From Halobacillus sp. A1 (GTDB lineage Bacteria; Bacillota; Bacilli; Bacillales; Halobacillaceae), in the NCBI RefSeq assembly GCF_024189295.1, contig NZ_JAIZEN010000009.1, forward strand, positions 62,001-126,000: a DNA stretch of 64,000 nucleotides, written 5' to 3'. Position numbers and translations under genes: made by a program. The notes beneath the pieces are model-generated. The model was not told the origin of the DNA. It searched no databases and saw only the letters and a list, made by a program, of their open reading frames with translations. Below are positions 51,781 to 61,693 of this stretch, one piece after another. Positions within the stretch are counted from its first letter, which is position 1, and every line of letters begins with the position of its first letter.

Positions 51781-53022
51781 TTATCCATTATATTTTTGAA
51801 AAATCAGAGCAGCATTGTGACCGCCGAAGCCAAGCGAGTTGCTCATTACGATGTTTAGCGCTTGAGCCCTTGCTTCATTTGGTACATAGTCCAGGTCACA
51901 TTCTGGATCCGGGGTTTCATAGTTGATGGTTGGCGGTATAATTCCTTCATTAATAGCTTTTAAAGATATGATTGCTTCTACTGCGCCTGCCGCCCCAAGC
52001 AAATGTCCTGTCATAGATTTCGTGGATGAAATCGCTAATTTACTCGCATGTTCTTTGAACACTGTCTTAGCTGCGATTGTTTCAAATTTGTCGTTGAGGT
52101 CCGTAGATGTACCATGTGCATTTAAATAATCTACAGAATCTGCTGGTATTCCGGCATCCTCTAAAGCTTGTTCCATAGCTCGGCTTGCACCTTCCCCTTC
52201 AGGAGCTGGAGAAGTCACGTGATAAGCATCTCCTGTAGACCCGTAACCGGTAAGCTCTCCATAAATTTTCGCCCCGCGTTTTTGGGCAGATTCCAGGGAT
52301 TCGATGACAAGTATTCCTGCCCCTTCTCCCATAATAAACCCGTCACGATTTTTATCAAATGGACGACTCGCTTTGGCAGGGTCTTCGTTCAGGGAAAGCG
52401 CTCTTGCTGATGCGAATCCTGCAAACGACATTTTGTTCATCGGGGCTTCTGTGCCTCCTGTGATCATTATGTCTGCATCTCCACGCTGAATAACCTTAAA
52501 AGCATCTCCAATCGAGTTGGCACCCGATGCACATGCCGTAACCGTACAAGAATTGATACCTTTCGCCCCAAGGGCAATAGAAACCTGTCCTGCAGCCATA
52601 TCGGGAATCATCATCGGGATAAAGAACGGGCTTACACGACGATATCCTTTTTTCTGAAAGGTCTCGAATTGAGACTCATAGGTATTCATTCCACCAATTC
52701 CAGAGCCGATCCATACGCCTGTTCGGTTGGCATTGCTTTCGTTGATTTCAAGTTCTGCATCCTCTACAGCCATTTGGGAAGCGGCCATAGCATATTGTAC
52801 GAAAGGGTCCATTCGACGCAGATCTTTCCGGTCTATATAGCTTGAAGGGTCAAAATCTTTCAATTCTGCCGCCACATGCACGGGATAATCCTCTTTATTT
52901 ACTTTCGTGATTTCCCCTACACCAGACTTTCCCGCTTTGATACTTTTCCACATTTCTTCAACTGAATTACCGACAGGAGTCACTGCGCCCAGACCGGTAA
53001 TTACAACACGTTTTTTTTCCAT
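51781..53022 (-). CDS. fabF: 3-oxoacyl-ACP synthase II (FabF)
   Basis: A 413-residue condensing enzyme with the catalytic Cys164 (TVTACASG) and the two His in [14 protein letters not shown] and [10 protein letters not shown]. Extends acyl-ACP with malonyl-ACP. Starts 18 bases after fabH in one operon, as in B. subtilis (fabHA-fabF). Confidence 0.96.
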   Translation of the reverse strand: MEKKRVVITGLGAVTPVGNSVEEMWKSIKAGKSGVGEITKVNKEDYPVHVAAELKDFDPSSYIDRKDLRRMDPFVQYAMAASQMAVEDAELEINESNANRTGVWIGSGIGGMNTYESQFETFQKKGYRRVSPFFIPMMIPDMAAGQVSIALGAKGINSCTVTACASGANSIGDAFKVIQRGDADIMITGGTEAPMNKMSFAGFASARALSLNEDPAKASRPFDKNRDGFIMGEGAGILVIESLESAQKRGAKIYGELTGYGSTGDAYHVTSPAPEGEGASRAMEQALEDAGIPADSVDYLNAHGTSTDLNDKFETIAAKTVFKEHASKLAISSTKSMTGHLLGAAGAVEAIISLKAINEGIIPPTINYETPDPECDLDYVPNEARAQALNIVMSNSLGFGGHNAALIFQKYNG

Positions 53023-53040
53023 TACACCATTCCTCCTTCG

Positions 53041-53973
53041 TTACTTACCCCATCTGAGTGCAACAGCACCCCAAGTAAGGCCGCCGCCGAATCCGACGAG
53101 CACAACCAAATCGTCATCTTTGATTTTACCTTCTTTCACGTCTTCTGACAAAGCGAGTGGAATGGACGCGGAAGAAGTATTCCCATATTTGTTCACTTTT
53201 ACAGACATTTTTTCCGCTGGAATACCTAACCGTTCTCTAGCAGCCTCCATAATACGAATGTTCGCCTGGTGGGGAACTAGATAATCGACGTCCTCTTCCT
53301 TCAATCCGATTTTCTTCACGACGTTAACGGAAGACTCCGGCATTTGACGTACAGCAAACTTAAATACTTCTCTCCCATTCATGTGAAGAAACTCTTCCTG
53401 ATAGAGGTGTTGCAGTCCACTGCCATCTGCCCCTAGTTCAAAAGATAAGATGCCTTTACCATCACTTACCGGTCCAATGACAGCGGCACCCGCTGCATCT
53501 CCGAAAAGCACGCACGTATTACGGTCTTCCCAATTTGTGATTTTTGAAAGCTTTTCCACACCTACTACTAGTACGTTTTTATAAGCACCTGTATCGATAT
53601 ACTGCTTGGCTGTAATGACGCCATACATAAATCCCGCACAGGCCGCACTTATATCCATACTAGCAACTTTACGCGCACCTAATTTATGCTGAAGCATAGT
53701 AGCTACAGATGGAAACGGGTGGTCAGGTGTAACTGTGGCTACTAATATTAAGTCAATCTCCTCTGCAGTCATCTCTGCATCCTCGAGAGCATTTTTTGCC
53801 GCTCTATACGCCATATCTGAGGTATCCATATCATCCTCTGCAATACGCCGCTCTTCTATACCTGTCCGTGAACGAATCCATTCATCACTTGTATCTACAA
53901 TTTTTTCCATATCTTTATTTGTCAGCACTTTTTCAGGGGCATAGTGCCCTGTACCAATGATTCCAGCGTTCAT
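53041..53973 (-). CDS. fabH: 3-oxoacyl-ACP synthase III (FabH)
   Basis: A 310-residue initiation condensing enzyme with Cys112 (SAACAGF), VPHQANIRI and [10 protein letters not shown], full length. It joins acyl-CoA and malonyl-ACP; the enzyme sets branched-chain start in Bacillus. A candidate FapR operator lies about 40-55 bases upstream. Confidence 0.96.
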   Translation of the reverse strand: MNAGIIGTGHYAPEKVLTNKDMEKIVDTSDEWIRSRTGIEERRIAEDDMDTSDMAYRAAKNALEDAEMTAEEIDLILVATVTPDHPFPSVATMLQHKLGARKVASMDISAACAGFMYGVITAKQYIDTGAYKNVLVVGVEKLSKITNWEDRNTCVLFGDAAGAAVIGPVSDGKGILSFELGADGSGLQHLYQEEFLHMNGREVFKFAVRQMPESSVNVVKKIGLKEEDVDYLVPHQANIRIMEAARERLGIPAEKMSVKVNKYGNTSSASIPLALSEDVKEGKIKDDDLVVLVGFGGGLTWGAVALRWGK

Positions 53974-54011
53974 ATATTCATCCCCTTAAAGGTATTATCT
54001 TATAGCAAATC

Positions 54012-54028
54012 TTATGACTTGGTACTAA
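54012..54028 (-). promoter_or_regulatory. Candidate FapR operator upstream of fabHF
   Basis: On the minus strand TTAGTACCAAGTCATAA: the left half matches the FapR TTAGTACC half-site, the right half is degenerate. It lies in front of fabH. Confidence 0.6.
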
Positions 54029-54071
54029 TTTTAATTCATATTCTCACAATAGGCAAGTCTTTGAACCACGC

Positions 54072-54102
54072 AAAAACACAGGCGCAAAAGCTCCTGTGTT
54101 TG
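54072..54102 (-). terminator. Terminator of the YjaV-like gene
   Basis: On the minus strand AAACACAGG/CCTGTGTTT stem with a 10-nt loop, then TT and a mixed tract. Confidence 0.7.
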
Positions 54103-54142
54103 AAAGTAAAGTATTTGTATTTTTAATCGAACTCAGTCCAGC

Positions 54143-54676
54143 TTATCGATTCATCGTGTGAATCAGCCAAATTCTTTCTAGCAGTTCAGACGGTTGATCA
54201 GCTTCCTGTGACCGTTGGAATGTTACATCCTTTATGTCACTTAAATTTCCTTGCTCAAAATGCTCCATTACAGGATCTAAAAAATCCTCGATGTAAACGG
54301 CATTGTTTTCCATAATCCAGAATTTAAGATCATCGATCGTTTCTATTTGTTTATCCTCCATTTCCATCCATTCACCATATAGTGGTGGTACTTCTATTTT
54401 TATTTCCTGGACTGAGGCTTTTTCTTGAAATAATATAAAGTTTTCATCTGAAACGAAAATTTGTGGATCTTCTCTGCTTGAATGACTGTGATTTTCACGT
54501 TCTTCTATTGTATTAAAGTGCTGGAAGTGACTGTTCCGCCCCACATACATATATAGTTCTTCTTTCTTCGGATGATTGATCTCATCTACCCCCACCACCT
54601 CATGACCTCTATGAAGAAGATGTCTTGCACAATGATAGCCCGACCAGTGGAAGCAGTTTAAAATGACAACTACCAT
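54143..54676 (-). CDS. YjaV-like protein with degenerate Rossmann N-terminus
   Basis: A 177-residue protein whose start, VVVILNCFHWSGYHCARHLL then RGHEVVGVDE, follows the pattern of an NAD-epimerase nucleotide loop but lacks the G-x-x-G-x-x-G glycines. The rest is acidic and short, so it is unlikely to bind NAD. Placed beside the fabHF operon and the YjzD-type gene as yjaV is in B. subtilis; the name rests on that and the N-terminus. Function unknown. Confidence 0.6.
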   Translation of the reverse strand: MVVVILNCFHWSGYHCARHLLHRGHEVVGVDEINHPKKEELYMYVGRNSHFQHFNTIEERENHSHSSREDPQIFVSDENFILFQEKASVQEIKIEVPPLYGEWMEMEDKQIETIDDLKFWIMENNAVYIEDFLDPVMEHFEQGNLSDIKDVTFQRSQEADQPSELLERIWLIHTMNR

Positions 54677-54811
54677 ACCGATGCCTCCTCCCTTATTCCT
54701 TTTATACTATTCGCCTGTACGATTATTCATGCTACTAAAGCGATTGCATATTTATTTTTTAATAACCTTCTGGTAGAATGAAAAAAGAATGTGTAAAATG
54801 AGGTGAGTAAT

Positions 54812-54985
54812 ATGCGGATGATTTGGACCGTACTTTGGGCATTTTTGTTAAGCTTTATGACAGCATACGTTGTCAGCAACATGGCAGGTACAAGCTTTTC
54901 TTTTCTACAAGTGATAATCATGACAATTTTATTCAGCGTTGCCGCAATCGTACTTGGTGAAGGTGTTATTAAGGAAGAAGCATAA
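54812..54985 (+). CDS. YjzD-like membrane protein (DUF2929)
   Basis: A 57-residue protein with two helices (MIWTVLWAFLLSFMTAYVVS; LQVIIMTILFSVAAIVLGEG) typical of YjzD/DUF2929, which lies near fabH in B. subtilis. ATG at 54812 is chosen with GAGGTG at the usual distance; a GTG three codons upstream overlaps that site. Unknown role. Confidence 0.8.
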   Translation: MRMIWTVLWAFLLSFMTAYVVSNMAGTSFSFLQVIIMTILFSVAAIVLGEGVIKEEA

Positions 54986-54994
54986 GACCTTTAA

Positions 54995-55034
54995 GAAAAC
55001 GCTGCTACCTTACCATATGTAGCAGCGTTTTTTC
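54995..55034 (+). terminator. Terminator of the YjzD-like gene
   Basis: 13-bp stem AAAACGCTGCTAC/GTAGCAGCGTTTT with a 10-nt loop, then T residues. Confidence 0.88.
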
Positions 55035-55151
55035 TATTGTTCGGAACAATCGTTTTAAAGGTGTGATATTACATAAAATTAACCGTACATATAAATAAAC
55101 AGCACTTCGAATGACTGTATTTGCACGTTTAATCAAGGGGGACATGCTTTA

Positions 55152-55961
55152 ATGGAACAACTATGGCTGATCATTAAATATTTATTTCTGGGGATATTTC
55201 AAGGCTTCACAGAGCCTATACCTATTTCATCGAGCGGGCATTTAGTCATATTACAGGACTTAATGAATTTACAAATTGAAGGTTTGCAATTTGAGGTAAT
55301 GGTGAATTTCGGATCTTTAATAGCCGTACTCATCATTTATCGCGAAGATATTATACGTTTATTCAAGAATGGTATCGGTTTTGTTATTACAAGAGACGAA
55401 CGTCAAAAAGATGATTTCAACTTTGTCATATACTTAGTAATCGCAACAATTCCCGCTGGGCTGATCGGGGTCCTTTTCAAGGATTCTTTTGATAGTCTGA
55501 AAGGGATGACACAGGTTGTGGGGATTACGTTAATCATTACTGGTCTTGCCCTATGGCTGATCCGGAATCTGCGCGGTAGGAAAGGCGACGGAATGTTAAC
55601 GTGGAAAGATGCGCTCATCATTGGTTTTGCCCAGGCTGTCGCTCTCGTACCAGGAATAAGCCGCTCAGGAGCTACGATCGTAGCTGCTATGTTATTAGGC
55701 ACTAAGCAGCAAACAGCGCTTCGCTTTTCGTTTCTATTATTTATACCCGTCAGTTTAGGGACGATGCTCCTATCTATCGGTGATTTGCTGGAGGATGATC
55801 TGGCGACTTTATGGCCAAGCTATCTTGTCGCTTTCATTGCGTCAATCATCGCTTCATACTTTTCATTAAAATGGTTTATGAACATCATGGCCGAAGGAAA
55901 TCTCAAATATTTTGCCATTTACTGCTTCGTCGTAGGTGGGCTAGTTTGGATGTTCTTGTAA
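55152..55961 (+). CDS. uppP: Undecaprenyl-diphosphatase UppP (BacA)
   Basis: A 269-residue multi-pass membrane enzyme with the two signature motifs [15 protein letters not shown] (near residue 20) and [10 protein letters not shown] (around 170). It recycles undecaprenyl pyrophosphate for cell-wall synthesis and gives bacitracin resistance when abundant. AAGGGGGAC lies 8 bases before the ATG. Confidence 0.95.
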   Translation: MEQLWLIIKYLFLGIFQGFTEPIPISSSGHLVILQDLMNLQIEGLQFEVMVNFGSLIAVLIIYREDIIRLFKNGIGFVITRDERQKDDFNFVIYLVIATIPAGLIGVLFKDSFDSLKGMTQVVGITLIITGLALWLIRNLRGRKGDGMLTWKDALIIGFAQAVALVPGISRSGATIVAAMLLGTKQQTALRFSFLLFIPVSLGTMLLSIGDLLEDDLATLWPSYLVAFIASIIASYFSLKWFMNIMAEGNLKYFAIYCFVVGGLVWMFL

Positions 55962-56015
55962 TCAAGCTAGGATATCAACTATGAAAAAACCACAATACTA
56001 ACATAGCTGACACAC

Positions 56016-56069
56016 AAAAAAGCTGTCTCTGCTTAGGAATACATCCTAACATAGAGACAGCTTTTTATT
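56016..56069. terminator. Bidirectional terminator uppP / moaD
   Basis: 14-bp stem AAAAAGCTGTCTCT/AGAGACAGCTTTTT with a 22-nt loop containing a minor inner stem. T tracts on both strands. Confidence 0.85.
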
Positions 56070-56301
56070 ATCCTCCGCTTACTGGCGGGATAAAAGCAAT
56101 CACGTCATTTTCCTGAATAACATCGTCATTTGCCGCAAATTCTTCATTGATGGCCGTCATTGACTCATTGATTTTAGCAAGTCCGTATTCCAGAGCAACA
56201 AATTCCTTTACTTCTTTGACGCTTTTTCCTGAAACATCTAACTCAATCGATTCTTTACCTGCTTTTTCCTGAAGCGCTGCAAAAAATAAAATTTTATTCA
56301 A
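56068..56301 (-). CDS. moaD: Molybdopterin synthase small subunit MoaD
   Basis: A 77-residue ubiquitin-like protein ending in the essential Gly-Gly (IPPVSGG), whose thiocarboxylate delivers sulfur to precursor Z. The ATG overlaps the moaE stop (ATGA). Confidence 0.92.
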   Translation of the reverse strand: MNKILFFAALQEKAGKESIELDVSGKSVKEVKEFVALEYGLAKINESMTAINEEFAANDDVIQENDVIAFIPPVSGG

Positions 56302-56765
56302 ATTAAGTCCTCCTCTGCCGGCGTTCCTTTTCTATACGATTTTGTTTCAAGCTGATTTCCTATCCATTCTTCCCCATCTTCCCAGTGTTCTTTCTTCCAA
56401 ATAGGTACGATTTCCTTAATACGCTCAATTGCATAGCGGCTGGCTTCATAAGAGTCTCCACGATGAGGTGAGGATACAGCAATCACAACTGCTATATCTT
56501 CAATTTCCAGTTTGCCGACCCTATGGGTTATCGCTGTTTTTGTTTCCGGCCAATTTTGACTGATTTCTTGACCAATTTCAGCTAATTTAGCCTCAGCCAT
56601 TGCAGCGTAAGCCTGATATTCTAAGTATAATGTCCGCTTCCCTTTTGTAAATTCACGCACTGTGCCTATAAACGTATTAACAGCGCCGGCATTAGGACTG
56701 GAAACTAAGCTTACAGTTTGTTCAATTGAGATCGGTTCTTCTGTAATGGAAAACAACTTACTCAC
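56298..56765 (-). CDS. moaE: Molybdopterin synthase large subunit MoaE
   Basis: A 155-residue MoaE: NTFIGTVREFTKGKRTLYLEYQAY, ITHRVGKLEIEDIAVVIAVSSPHRGDSYEASRYAIERIKEIVPIWKKE with conserved Lys/Arg/His active-site residues. Forms the synthase with MoaD. Overlaps mobB by 8 bases. Confidence 0.95.
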   Translation of the reverse strand: MSKLFSITEEPISIEQTVSLVSSPNAGAVNTFIGTVREFTKGKRTLYLEYQAYAAMAEAKLAEIGQEISQNWPETKTAITHRVGKLEIEDIAVVIAVSSPHRGDSYEASRYAIERIKEIVPIWKKEHWEDGEEWIGNQLETKSYRKGTPAEEDLI

Positions 56766-57276
56766 TATGGTGATCCCCTTTTATAATGGAATATAGTTCT
56801 TCGATATTCTCTGCCCAATCATGGATCGAATAGACCGGCACCGGCCAGTTAATTAAAATATTATGTTCCCAAGTTAAAACCACTTGGATATTATCCAAGT
56901 CTAAAAGCTCCAAGTCTTCACCTTTTCTAATGATCACAGCTTTCGGATACTTCGCCTTCTTATAGCCCTCCACTAATATGAGATCAGGTTCTAAGAAGCT
57001 GTACCATTTCACCATTTTTTCTAAAGAAAGTGAAGATGTCATTTGCATCTGTACTTCTTCTGCGCCTGCCACACTCGTTATAAAAGCTCCACTTTCATGA
57101 AGCCGCTCACTGTCATTAAGCCTGTGCGCTTCGTCCAAAGGAGTAGTATGACCGTGATGTTTTATAACTGCCACTCTATCCCCAAGTTGATCTCCGTAAT
57201 GGATTAACTTCTCTAATGTCGACGTTTTTCCACTTTTTTTATAACCTACAACTTGAAAAATGGGAGGATATTCCAC
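56758..57276 (-). CDS. mobB: Molybdopterin-guanine dinucleotide protein MobB
   Basis: A 172-residue GTP-binding protein with P-loop GYKKSGKTSTLEKLI and IKHHGH, LVEGYKKAKYPKAVIIRKG. It assists attachment of GMP to molybdopterin. First gene of the mobB-moaE-moaD operon. The other cofactor genes (moaA, moaB, moeA, mobA) are not in the window. Confidence 0.92.
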   Translation of the reverse strand: MEYPPIFQVVGYKKSGKTSTLEKLIHYGDQLGDRVAVIKHHGHTTPLDEAHRLNDSERLHESGAFITSVAGAEEVQMQMTSSLSLEKMVKWYSFLEPDLILVEGYKKAKYPKAVIIRKGEDLELLDLDNIQVVLTWEHNILINWPVPVYSIHDWAENIEELYSIIKGDHHSE

Positions 57277-57316
57277 AAGTGATACTTCCCTTCTAGTACA
57301 ACTTATTAGCTTATTA

Positions 57317-57349
57317 AAAAAACCCCCGCCGAAGTGGAAGGGGTTTTCA
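57317..57349 (-). terminator. Terminator of the SufT-like gene
   Basis: On the minus strand AACCCC/GGGGTT stem with T-run of seven. Confidence 0.75.
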
Positions 57350-57359
57350 ATTCATCAAA

Positions 57360-57671
57360 TCAATCTGGAATACCTAGAGCAATTTTAGCGTAACGACTCA
57401 TGCGGTCTTTCGTCCAAGGCGGATTCCAAACAATATTAACATTGACTTCATTGACCTCTGGCAGGTCAGCAAGACAACGTTTGACATCTTGTTCAATATG
57501 ACCAGCTAATGGGCAGCCCATGGCAGTTAATGTCATTGTCACAGTAGTATTACCATTCTCATCCATATCGGCTCCGTATACAAGGCCTAAATTGACGATA
57601 TCAATACCAAGTTCTGGGTCAATTACATTCTCAAGGGCGCCCATAACATTTTCTTCTAGTGCAGTATCCAT
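57360..57671 (-). CDS. MIP18-family (DUF59/SufT-like) protein, YitW
   Basis: A 103-residue protein: NVIDPELGIDIVNLGLVYG at the start, VTMTLTAMGCPLAG with the conserved Cys, and WNPPWTKDRMS at the end. The MIP18/SufT family helps mature iron-sulfur proteins. Neighbours yitV and yitU match B. subtilis order. Confidence 0.9.
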   Translation of the reverse strand: MDTALEENVMGALENVIDPELGIDIVNLGLVYGADMDENGNTTVTMTLTAMGCPLAGHIEQDVKRCLADLPEVNEVNVNIVWNPPWTKDRMSRYAKIALGIPD

Positions 57672-57742
57672 AATAGTACCCCCTTCTTGTTACTTCAACT
57701 TCTATTATAAACAAAATTGCTGCGAGATTAAACCACGAACGT

Positions 57743-58507
57743 CTAAAGAACAATTTCCAGCCAGTTCACCATCTCATTAACCCCAAAGCGAGTGACTTTA
57801 TGATCCACACCTGCCTCCCTTAAAAAACGAATGTTTTCAGGGTTTTTATACGCCCCTACAATTTCGTTGTAGAAATCATACGAATGTTCAAAAGGTACAA
57901 CAGGATCTGCGTCGCCGTGCCAAAAAAATAATGGTCTCTCTCTAAGCTTATCGGAATTAGCAGAAAGATCGATACTGTGCAATGAACTATATAGAACATT
58001 CAGCTCAGTTTCCGTAATTGGAAGCTGAAGGCCAGTCTTTTCTACATCTTTAATAAGTTTCTTTGCAAAATCAACAGGTTTCGGAGAACCCATCATGACG
58101 GCTGCGGCCTGAATCCATGGATACATAGTAAGGGCTGCACTAGTCGTGACACCGCCCATTGAAGTACCTCCCACACCGAACCTTTGATTTAAAATTAGAT
58201 CCCTCTGATCGAGCACGTCCTTAATATCTTGCAGATCTTTTAAATTTTGATACACTATGTCCCAAAATTTAAAACTTAGTTCTTCTTTTGATAATACATC
58301 TGTACGTTCGCCATGGTAGAGACTGTCTGGCAGTATGACACGATATCCTTTATTTGCCAACAAATAAGCCTGGGGGAGATTTTGTTCTTTAGCGGAAGTG
58401 AAACCATGGAAATATGTAAACACTGGCAGTGGCTGATCATATTTTTGAGAATCTACAATAACTAAAGACGGAATGTGTTTTAAGGTTTCGCGATAAATGC
58501 CAATCAT
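57743..58507 (-). CDS. Alpha/beta-hydrolase esterase, YitV
   Basis: A 254-residue prolyl-oligopeptidase-like esterase: FTYFHGFTSAKEQNLPQAYLLA, GVGGTSMGG (nucleophile Ser), FFWHGDADPVVP (Asp region) and late DHKVTRFG (His). Second ATG chosen after GAAGGGA. Natural substrate unknown. Confidence 0.85.
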   Translation of the reverse strand: MIGIYRETLKHIPSLVIVDSQKYDQPLPVFTYFHGFTSAKEQNLPQAYLLANKGYRVILPDSLYHGERTDVLSKEELSFKFWDIVYQNLKDLQDIKDVLDQRDLILNQRFGVGGTSMGGVTTSAALTMYPWIQAAAVMMGSPKPVDFAKKLIKDVEKTGLQLPITETELNVLYSSLHSIDLSANSDKLRERPLFFWHGDADPVVPFEHSYDFYNEIVGAYKNPENIRFLREAGVDHKVTRFGVNEMVNWLEIVL

Positions 58508-58686
58508 TATTTGGTTCCCTTCTTTCAATCTTTACATGCTTCCTAAACTAATTTACATCTTATTTTGTATAATTTGCATTGTAACATTGAGAATAAAGGA
58601 TGGAAAGTATTAGGTCTTTCGATTGTAATATCTTTGCAATATTGGCGTTTAATCGCTACACTGGACTATAAATGAGGTGAATTAGG

Positions 58687-59511
58687 ATGACAAAACAACA
58701 TTTAATTGCATTAGATTTGGATGGAACTTTGCTTACAGATGACAAGCAAATAAATCCACAAACAAAAGAAGTTGTGCTTGATGCGATGAATAAAGGACAT
58801 GTAGTCTGTATTGCTACAGGTCGTCCACATCGAGCAAGCATCGATTTTTATAAAGAATTAGGTTTGAACACCCCTATGGTAAATTTTAACGGAGCATTGA
58901 TCCACCACCCCAACAATAAACACTGGGACGCGTTACATTCTCCTTTATCTATTCGTACCGCCCATAAAATAATTCATAAATGTCATGAGCTGGGAGTCAA
59001 AAATATTCTTGCAGAGGTCAAGGATTCCATTTATTTAGACCAGCACGATGATGAAATCATGAAAATTTTCCATACAGAGGATAACAACCCTGTTACAGTC
59101 GGCAGGCTTCAGCAAAATTTAAAAAATGATCCAACTTCTCTTTTAATTCATCCTGAAGAAGAAAAAATTAAAGCTTTACGTAAAGAATTGGATACCCAGG
59201 CTGAATTTATCGAACACCGAAAATGGGGAGCTCCCTGGCATGTAATTGAAATTGTGCGTGCAGGTATGAATAAAGCGGTAGGGCTTCAGAAAATCGCTCA
59301 TTATTATCATATCCCTAAGGAGCGGATCATTGCTTTTGGGGACGAAGATAATGATTTTGAGATGATTGACTATGCAGGTGTAGGCGTTGCGATGGGCAAC
59401 GGTATTGATGAACTGAAAAAAATGGCAAATTACGTGGCAGGAACTAACGAAGAAAATGGCATCGGAGAATTTTTGACGGAATATTTAAAACTTAATCGTA
59501 AAGCCATGTAA
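58687..59511 (+). CDS. HAD-family Cof-type phosphatase, YitU
   Basis: A 274-residue Cof-type HAD phosphatase: DLDGTLL (nucleophile Asp), CIATGRPH, Lys in MNKAVGLQK, and FGDEDNDFEMIDYAGVGVAMGNG. It probably dephosphorylates a sugar phosphate or a flavin precursor. GAGGTG precedes the ATG. Divergent from yitV as a pair. Confidence 0.9.
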   Translation: MTKQHLIALDLDGTLLTDDKQINPQTKEVVLDAMNKGHVVCIATGRPHRASIDFYKELGLNTPMVNFNGALIHHPNNKHWDALHSPLSIRTAHKIIHKCHELGVKNILAEVKDSIYLDQHDDEIMKIFHTEDNNPVTVGRLQQNLKNDPTSLLIHPEEEKIKALRKELDTQAEFIEHRKWGAPWHVIEIVRAGMNKAVGLQKIAHYYHIPKERIIAFGDEDNDFEMIDYAGVGVAMGNGIDELKKMANYVAGTNEENGIGEFLTEYLKLNRKAM

Positions 59512-59556
59512 GTCAATTTTTACCTTGAGTATATGTGTAGCACACAGCCATACTAA

Positions 59557-59588
59557 GCTTGGACGCAAAAAGCGTTCAGGCTTTTTTT
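59557..59588 (+). terminator. Terminator of yitU
   Basis: 10-bp stem GCTTGGACGC/GCGTTCAGGC (with G-U pairs), loop AAAAA, then seven T residues. Confidence 0.75.
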
Positions 59589-59606
59589 ATGACAGGAGGC
59601 TGTGTC

Positions 59607-59744
59607 ATGGATAAGCAAAACAAGGAAGAAAAACGTTGGACTGAAGTTCGTCCTTTTCAAGAACGCGATATGGAACCCAAGCGGCTTTCAGATGCGAACC
59701 GTAAGGAAATAGAAGCAGACCAACATACTGTAGGAGGGTTTTAA
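59607..59744 (+). CDS. Hypothetical 45-aa polar protein
   Basis: Unrecognised. MDKQNKEEKRWTEVRPFQER then a polar rest ending HTVGGF. GACAGGAGG lies just before the ATG. It directly precedes the DUF3813-like gene (adjacent stop and start), forming a two-gene unit. Confidence 0.6.
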   Translation: MDKQNKEEKRWTEVRPFQERDMEPKRLSDANRKEIEADQHTVGGF

Positions 59745-59954
59745 ATGGAGAATTCCCTATTTGAAAATGCACGTAACGCTGTCAATCGTATGACTAAAAA
59801 TCGCAACAAAAACGGCCAAGAACCTAGTCAGCAAGATATGCAAGCAGCTAAACAAGCTATTCAATCTGCATATAGCCAGTGCTCTCAAGAAGAGAAGCAA
59901 GAGCTACAGCAGTTAGAACAAAGGCTTGAAGCTGAACACAACAGCATGCGTTAA
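59745..59954 (+). CDS. DUF3813-like small helical protein
   Basis: A 69-residue Gln/Glu-rich helical protein (MENSLFENARNAVNRMTKNR; SAYSQCSQEEKQELQQLEQR) like the DUF3813 family (YitR) of the yit cluster. The ATG immediately follows the previous stop, with GTAGGAGGG inside its end. Role unknown. Confidence 0.7.
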   Translation: MENSLFENARNAVNRMTKNRNKNGQEPSQQDMQAAKQAIQSAYSQCSQEEKQELQQLEQRLEAEHNSMR

Positions 59955-59961
59955 ATCATTT

Positions 59962-59996
59962 TAAGACCAGACTTTAATTAGTCTGGTCTTTTTTAA
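59962..59996 (+). terminator. Terminator of the small yit gene pair
   Basis: 11-bp stem AAGACCAGACT/AGTCTGGTCTT with a 6-nt loop and a T-run. Confidence 0.88.
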
Positions 59997-60018
59997 TAAC
60001 TTTAACAAAGTCAACTTT

Positions 60019-60444
60019 TCATGTCCGATAATAAGAAGACTTTAGAACAATTGCATAAATAGCATGGCCTATTAACCAATACGCGATAGCAGTCAGATCA
60101 AATAACCCCGGCGTCTCTTTAATGGCAAGAGCAGTCAAGGGAAAATAACTGGCTGCCGCTCCTCCTGCCAGAAGAAATGCCGCGATCCACAGCCTCTTCA
60201 TTGTTACTTGAATCTTCTTCATGAAAAGGTAACAAAATAGGACACCGATTCCCCAGGAGATGATCATATGAAAGAGCCACTCTATATAAACAGGCCAATG
60301 GATGTCTCCAATCACTGGGATGAAATCTACGTTCATCAGCAAAGTATACACCTTGATTTCTGTGGCCAGCTCCACAAACCACATGTATAAACCTAGAGCT
60401 ATCCCAGAGGTTGTGCCTATATACACGCCCCATTTAAACATCAT
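60019..60444 (-). CDS. Hypothetical four-helix membrane protein
   Basis: A 141-residue protein with four hydrophobic segments (WGVYIGTTSGIALGLYMWFV; VYIEWLFHMIISWGIGVLFC; LWIAAFLLAGGAAASYFPL; AIAYWLIGHAIYAIVL). It has conserved-looking His and Trp in the helices but I know no name. GCGAGGG precedes the ATG pair. Probably follows the DUF2785 gene in the same transcript (18-base gap). Confidence 0.65.
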   Translation of the reverse strand: MMFKWGVYIGTTSGIALGLYMWFVELATEIKVYTLLMNVDFIPVIGDIHWPVYIEWLFHMIISWGIGVLFCYLFMKKIQVTMKRLWIAAFLLAGGAAASYFPLTALAIKETPGLFDLTAIAYWLIGHAIYAIVLKSSYYRT

Positions 60445-60462
60445 TCATCCCTCGCAAGTAAT

Positions 60463-61296
60463 TTAATAAGCTTCTTGTTTTCTAAGTTCCCTTAACAAAT
60501 CTTCTAAAACGGAAGTCAGCTCATTACAACCACTCGGTTCTTCGATAATACGGAAGTATAACGCTCTTAGAAAATGCTTACTGTTATTAATAATGATTTC
60601 TTCGGCAGGATCATTCCAGCCTTTACGTTCATATATCAGAGTTTTCAGCCACTCAGCTCTTTCGTCAGGTTCAATCTTATCGAACATGGCGATTAATGCA
60701 GTAACCATCCGTTCTTCTTCATCGAATAGATAAGGCTGATCAATTAGGAATTGTTCACGGATGATAGGTAGCATATCTCTTACTTCTTGTGTAGTGATCT
60801 CTTCGCAGGAAGCAACATTATATAACGCATCTGCAGCATTGGCCATCGCATGCGCCCAGCCTTTGCCGTCAATATAGCCACGGTGGTCTTTCTCCTGCTC
60901 CATATACTTTTTTAAGTTGTCCCATACCCGATGGATTTCTTGTTCAGAAAGCAACTGGTTTTCACGGTGTTTCTTCATAATCGGGGAGATGAGTCTAACC
61001 GAAACACTTCTTCTGAATACGGCATTCTCTTCTTTATTGGACGTTTTAATTCGGTAAAAAAGGTAGTTTTTATTTAATACAGATCGCAGAATATTTTTCA
61101 GTTGTTCCGCATTGTAATAATCACGCTTTATGAAATTAGAAAAAATCATATAAATCAATTCTTCACGCAGCACAGGATCAGGTGACCCGATCTTTTGTAA
61201 CATGAGCGTCGTAAGTTCTGAAAGATTCTGGTTTTCAGATAATTGATAGTCATTATCTTTTATAGGCTGCAATACATCAATTAGTCTAGTTTCCAT
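60463..61296 (-). CDS. DUF2785 family protein
   Basis: A 277-residue, mostly helical protein. The segment HRGYIDGKGWAHAMANAADAL is the marker of DUF2785, and the other parts form helical repeats (LREELIYMIFSNFIKRDYY; EEERMVTALIAMFDKIEPDE). Cytoplasmic, no known function. GGGAGG precedes the ATG. Confidence 0.8.
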   Translation of the reverse strand: METRLIDVLQPIKDNDYQLSENQNLSELTTLMLQKIGSPDPVLREELIYMIFSNFIKRDYYNAEQLKNILRSVLNKNYLFYRIKTSNKEENAVFRRSVSVRLISPIMKKHRENQLLSEQEIHRVWDNLKKYMEQEKDHRGYIDGKGWAHAMANAADALYNVASCEEITTQEVRDMLPIIREQFLIDQPYLFDEEERMVTALIAMFDKIEPDERAEWLKTLIYERKGWNDPAEEIIINNSKHFLRALYFRIIEEPSGCNELTSVLEDLLRELRKQEAY

Positions 61297-61429
61297 TTCA
61301 TACCTCCCTGAAATCGTTCATATTGTAACACACATTCAAGATAAAAAAGAAACGAGAAGCTGTGAGTTTAGAGTTGGTTCGTTTTCTGCTAAAATAAAAA
61401 CTGAAAGAATAAGAGGAGGAATACTGAAT

Positions 61430-61693
61430 ATGGCTATTACCGTAGATGAAACACCAAATCCGAATGCACGTAAATTCACTACTGAATCAATGATTTTTCA
61501 AGGAGACGGCAGCGTGTCTGTTATGCCTGGTCAAAAAAGCGAATATGAGATCATGAACCAGCTCATGGAACTGGATGGCGTAGACAATGTCTTTGGATTC
61601 CAAAACTTCATTACCGTCAACAGACTGCCTGACGCAGATTGGGAAGTTCTAACAGCTAAAGTTGAAGGTATTCTAACAGAACACGGTTATTAA
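61430..61693 (+). CDS. Nfu N-terminal domain protein (scaffold-like)
   Basis: An 87-residue protein equal to the Nfu_N domain (DETPNPNARKFTTESMIFQG, LMELDGVDNVFGFQNFITVN), without the Cys-containing NifU domain. Stand-alone forms occur in Bacillaceae and may serve in iron-sulfur protein handling. GAGGAGG precedes the ATG. Confidence 0.88.
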   Translation: MAITVDETPNPNARKFTTESMIFQGDGSVSVMPGQKSEYEIMNQLMELDGVDNVFGFQNFITVNRLPDADWEVLTAKVEGILTEHGY